NCBI RefSeq assembly: GCF_031326205.1
Contig: NZ_CP133721.1
Location: 1,054,001 to 1,118,000 of the forward strand
Reading direction: 5' to 3'
Origin: Flavobacterium sp. 20NA77.7
GTDB taxonomy: Bacteria; Bacteroidota; Bacteroidia; Flavobacteriales; Flavobacteriaceae
DNA: 64,000 bases
The notes beneath the pieces were generated by a model. That model was not told where the DNA came from and searched no databases. It was given only the letters and a program-made list of their open reading frames with translations. Position 1 is the first letter of the stretch; each line of letters starts with the position of its first letter. The position numbers were made by a program, and so were the translations under genes. Positions 63,457 through 64,000 of the stretch are shown here, piece after piece.

Positions 63457-63837
63457 ATGAAAAAAATAATTTTTACAGAAAAAGCTCCTGCACCAATTGG
63501 TCCTTATAATCAAGCTGTTCTAGTTGGAAACACCTTGTATACATCAGGGCAAATTGCAATTAATCCTGCGACAGGTTTACTTGTATTAGACTCCATTGAA
63601 GAAGAAACTAAAATGGTAATGGAAAATTTAAAGGCTGTTTTAGAAGCAGCTGACATGACGTTTGAAAATGCTATAAAAGTTTCAATATTTATTAGCGACA
63701 TGTCTAATTTTGCTAAAATAAATGCAGTATATGGCAGTTATTTTTCTGAAGCAACTGCACCTGCTCGTGAAACGGTTGAGGTAGCTTGTTTACCAAAAAA
63801 TGTAAATGTGGAAATTTCAATGTTGGCTATAAAATAA
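63457..63837 (+). CDS. ridA: RidA-family 2-iminobutanoate/2-iminopropanoate deaminase
   Basis: A 126-residue RidA (YjgF/YER057c/UK114). It has KAPAPIGPYNQAVLVGNTLY, TSGQIAINPATG, the AADMTFENAIKVSIFISDM block, the active-site Arg in APARETVEVACLPK, and VNVEISMLAIK. It hydrolyses reactive enamine/imine products of PLP enzymes. It follows lptD by 26 bases and may be cotranscribed with it. Confidence 0.95.
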   Translation: MKKIIFTEKAPAPIGPYNQAVLVGNTLYTSGQIAINPATGLLVLDSIEEETKMVMENLKAVLEAADMTFENAIKVSIFISDMSNFAKINAVYGSYFSEATAPARETVEVACLPKNVNVEISMLAIK

Positions 63838-63838
63838 A

Positions 63839-64000
63839 CTAAGGCGCTAAACGCTCTATTTTCCAATTATACCCTTCCTGAAGTTCATATCGAATTCTAT
63901 CATGAAGTCTATTGGCTCTTCCCTGCCAAAATTCAACAGATATTGGTCTTACTAAAAATCCACCCCAATTTTCTGGTCGTTTAATTTTGGATCCTGATAC
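63839..64000 (-). CDS. pdxH: C-terminal part of pyridoxamine 5'-phosphate oxidase (partial)
   Basis: The minus strand from the window edge reads [20 protein letters not shown], then [14 protein letters not shown], and ends WKIERLAP before a TAG stop at 63839-63841. These are the conserved C-terminal FMN/PLP-site segments and terminal RLAP of PdxH, which oxidises pyridoxine or pyridoxamine phosphate to PLP. The N-terminal three quarters lie outside the window. The stop is 1 base from the convergent ridA stop. Confidence 0.93.
   Translation of the reverse strand, partial: VSGSKIKRPENWGGFLVRPISVEFWQGRANRLHDRIRYELQEGYNWKIERLAP

Noticed and set aside
1..64000. CRISPR arrays, rRNA genes, riboswitches or prophage
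   Set aside because: No regularly spaced repeats, rRNA sequence, recognisable riboswitch core or phage structural genes were seen on reading through the window.

Overview
The window is 64 kb of AT-rich chromosome from a member of the Bacteroidota, most likely the Flavobacteriaceae (Flavobacterium-like). The support is: flavobacterial promoter boxes (-7 TAnnTTTG, -33 TTG); a protein with a type IX secretion C-terminal sorting domain; a PorX-type PglZ response regulator; the LpxC-FabZ fusion typical of Bacteroidota; BshA of bacillithiol synthesis; and many short lipoproteins and beta-barrels with 'SC' or 'AQ' signal-peptide ends. Coding density is high. Once the decayed genes are counted, no stretch above 300 bases lacks a gene or gene remnant.

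Region by region. 1-4450: minus-strand housekeeping genes (substrate-binding-like protein, GNAT acetyltransferase, nucleoside phosphorylase, SUI1-type factor, GxxExxY protein, 2-oxoglutarate/Fe(II) oxygenase). 4600-6610: a fused alpha-beta 2-oxo-acid dehydrogenase E1. 6791-20264: a large short-chain carboxylate locus. It has a small zinc-ribbon/HTH protein that looks like a domesticated IS1 InsA, a porin, an MHS-type MFS transporter, two tiny membrane proteins, a symporter/histidine-kinase fusion (CbrA/CrbS-like), a receiver-only response regulator, PrpE-like and Acs acyl-CoA synthetases and, convergently, a DnaQ-fold protein with altered catalytic residues and a cNMP/CBS/DUF294 protein. 20445-31180: mixed genes (MscS channel, NUDIX, DUF2461, LTA-synthase-like sulfatase, VWA-type membrane protein, FabG, di-haem peroxidase). 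31263-38316: sucD, then lipid A genes (lpxD, lpxC-fabZ, lpxA) with efp and a second lpxD-like gene, headed by an HD-domain protein. 38464-42171: porX, tsaE, alanine dehydrogenase, DUF4258.

42190-45082 is the only clearly mobile patch: tRNA-Val, a frameshifted GIY-YIG remnant, an IS1-family transposase, and a REP-associated tyrosine transposase (RAYT), itself frameshifted, between two inverted REP hairpins. The RAYT unit abuts a start-less TPR gene remnant. 45100-50751: a T9SS cargo protein, chorismate synthase, small envelope proteins, bshA and DUF1801. 50753-64000: a GH3/beta-lactamase fusion, then a long minus-strand run of envelope and redox genes (two tandem SPOR-like amidases, MlaD-like, membrane Fe-S protein, HAD-like, CCG protein), followed by plus-strand lptD-like and ridA and the 3' end of pdxH.

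The best lead for something under-described is the carboxylate locus. Its sensor is an SLC5 transporter fused to a kinase, but its response regulator has no DNA-binding domain, and a transposase-derived DNA-binding protein sits at the head of the locus. At the far end is an exonuclease-fold protein whose first catalytic Asp is Ser, paired with a DUF294 nucleotidyltransferase-like protein.
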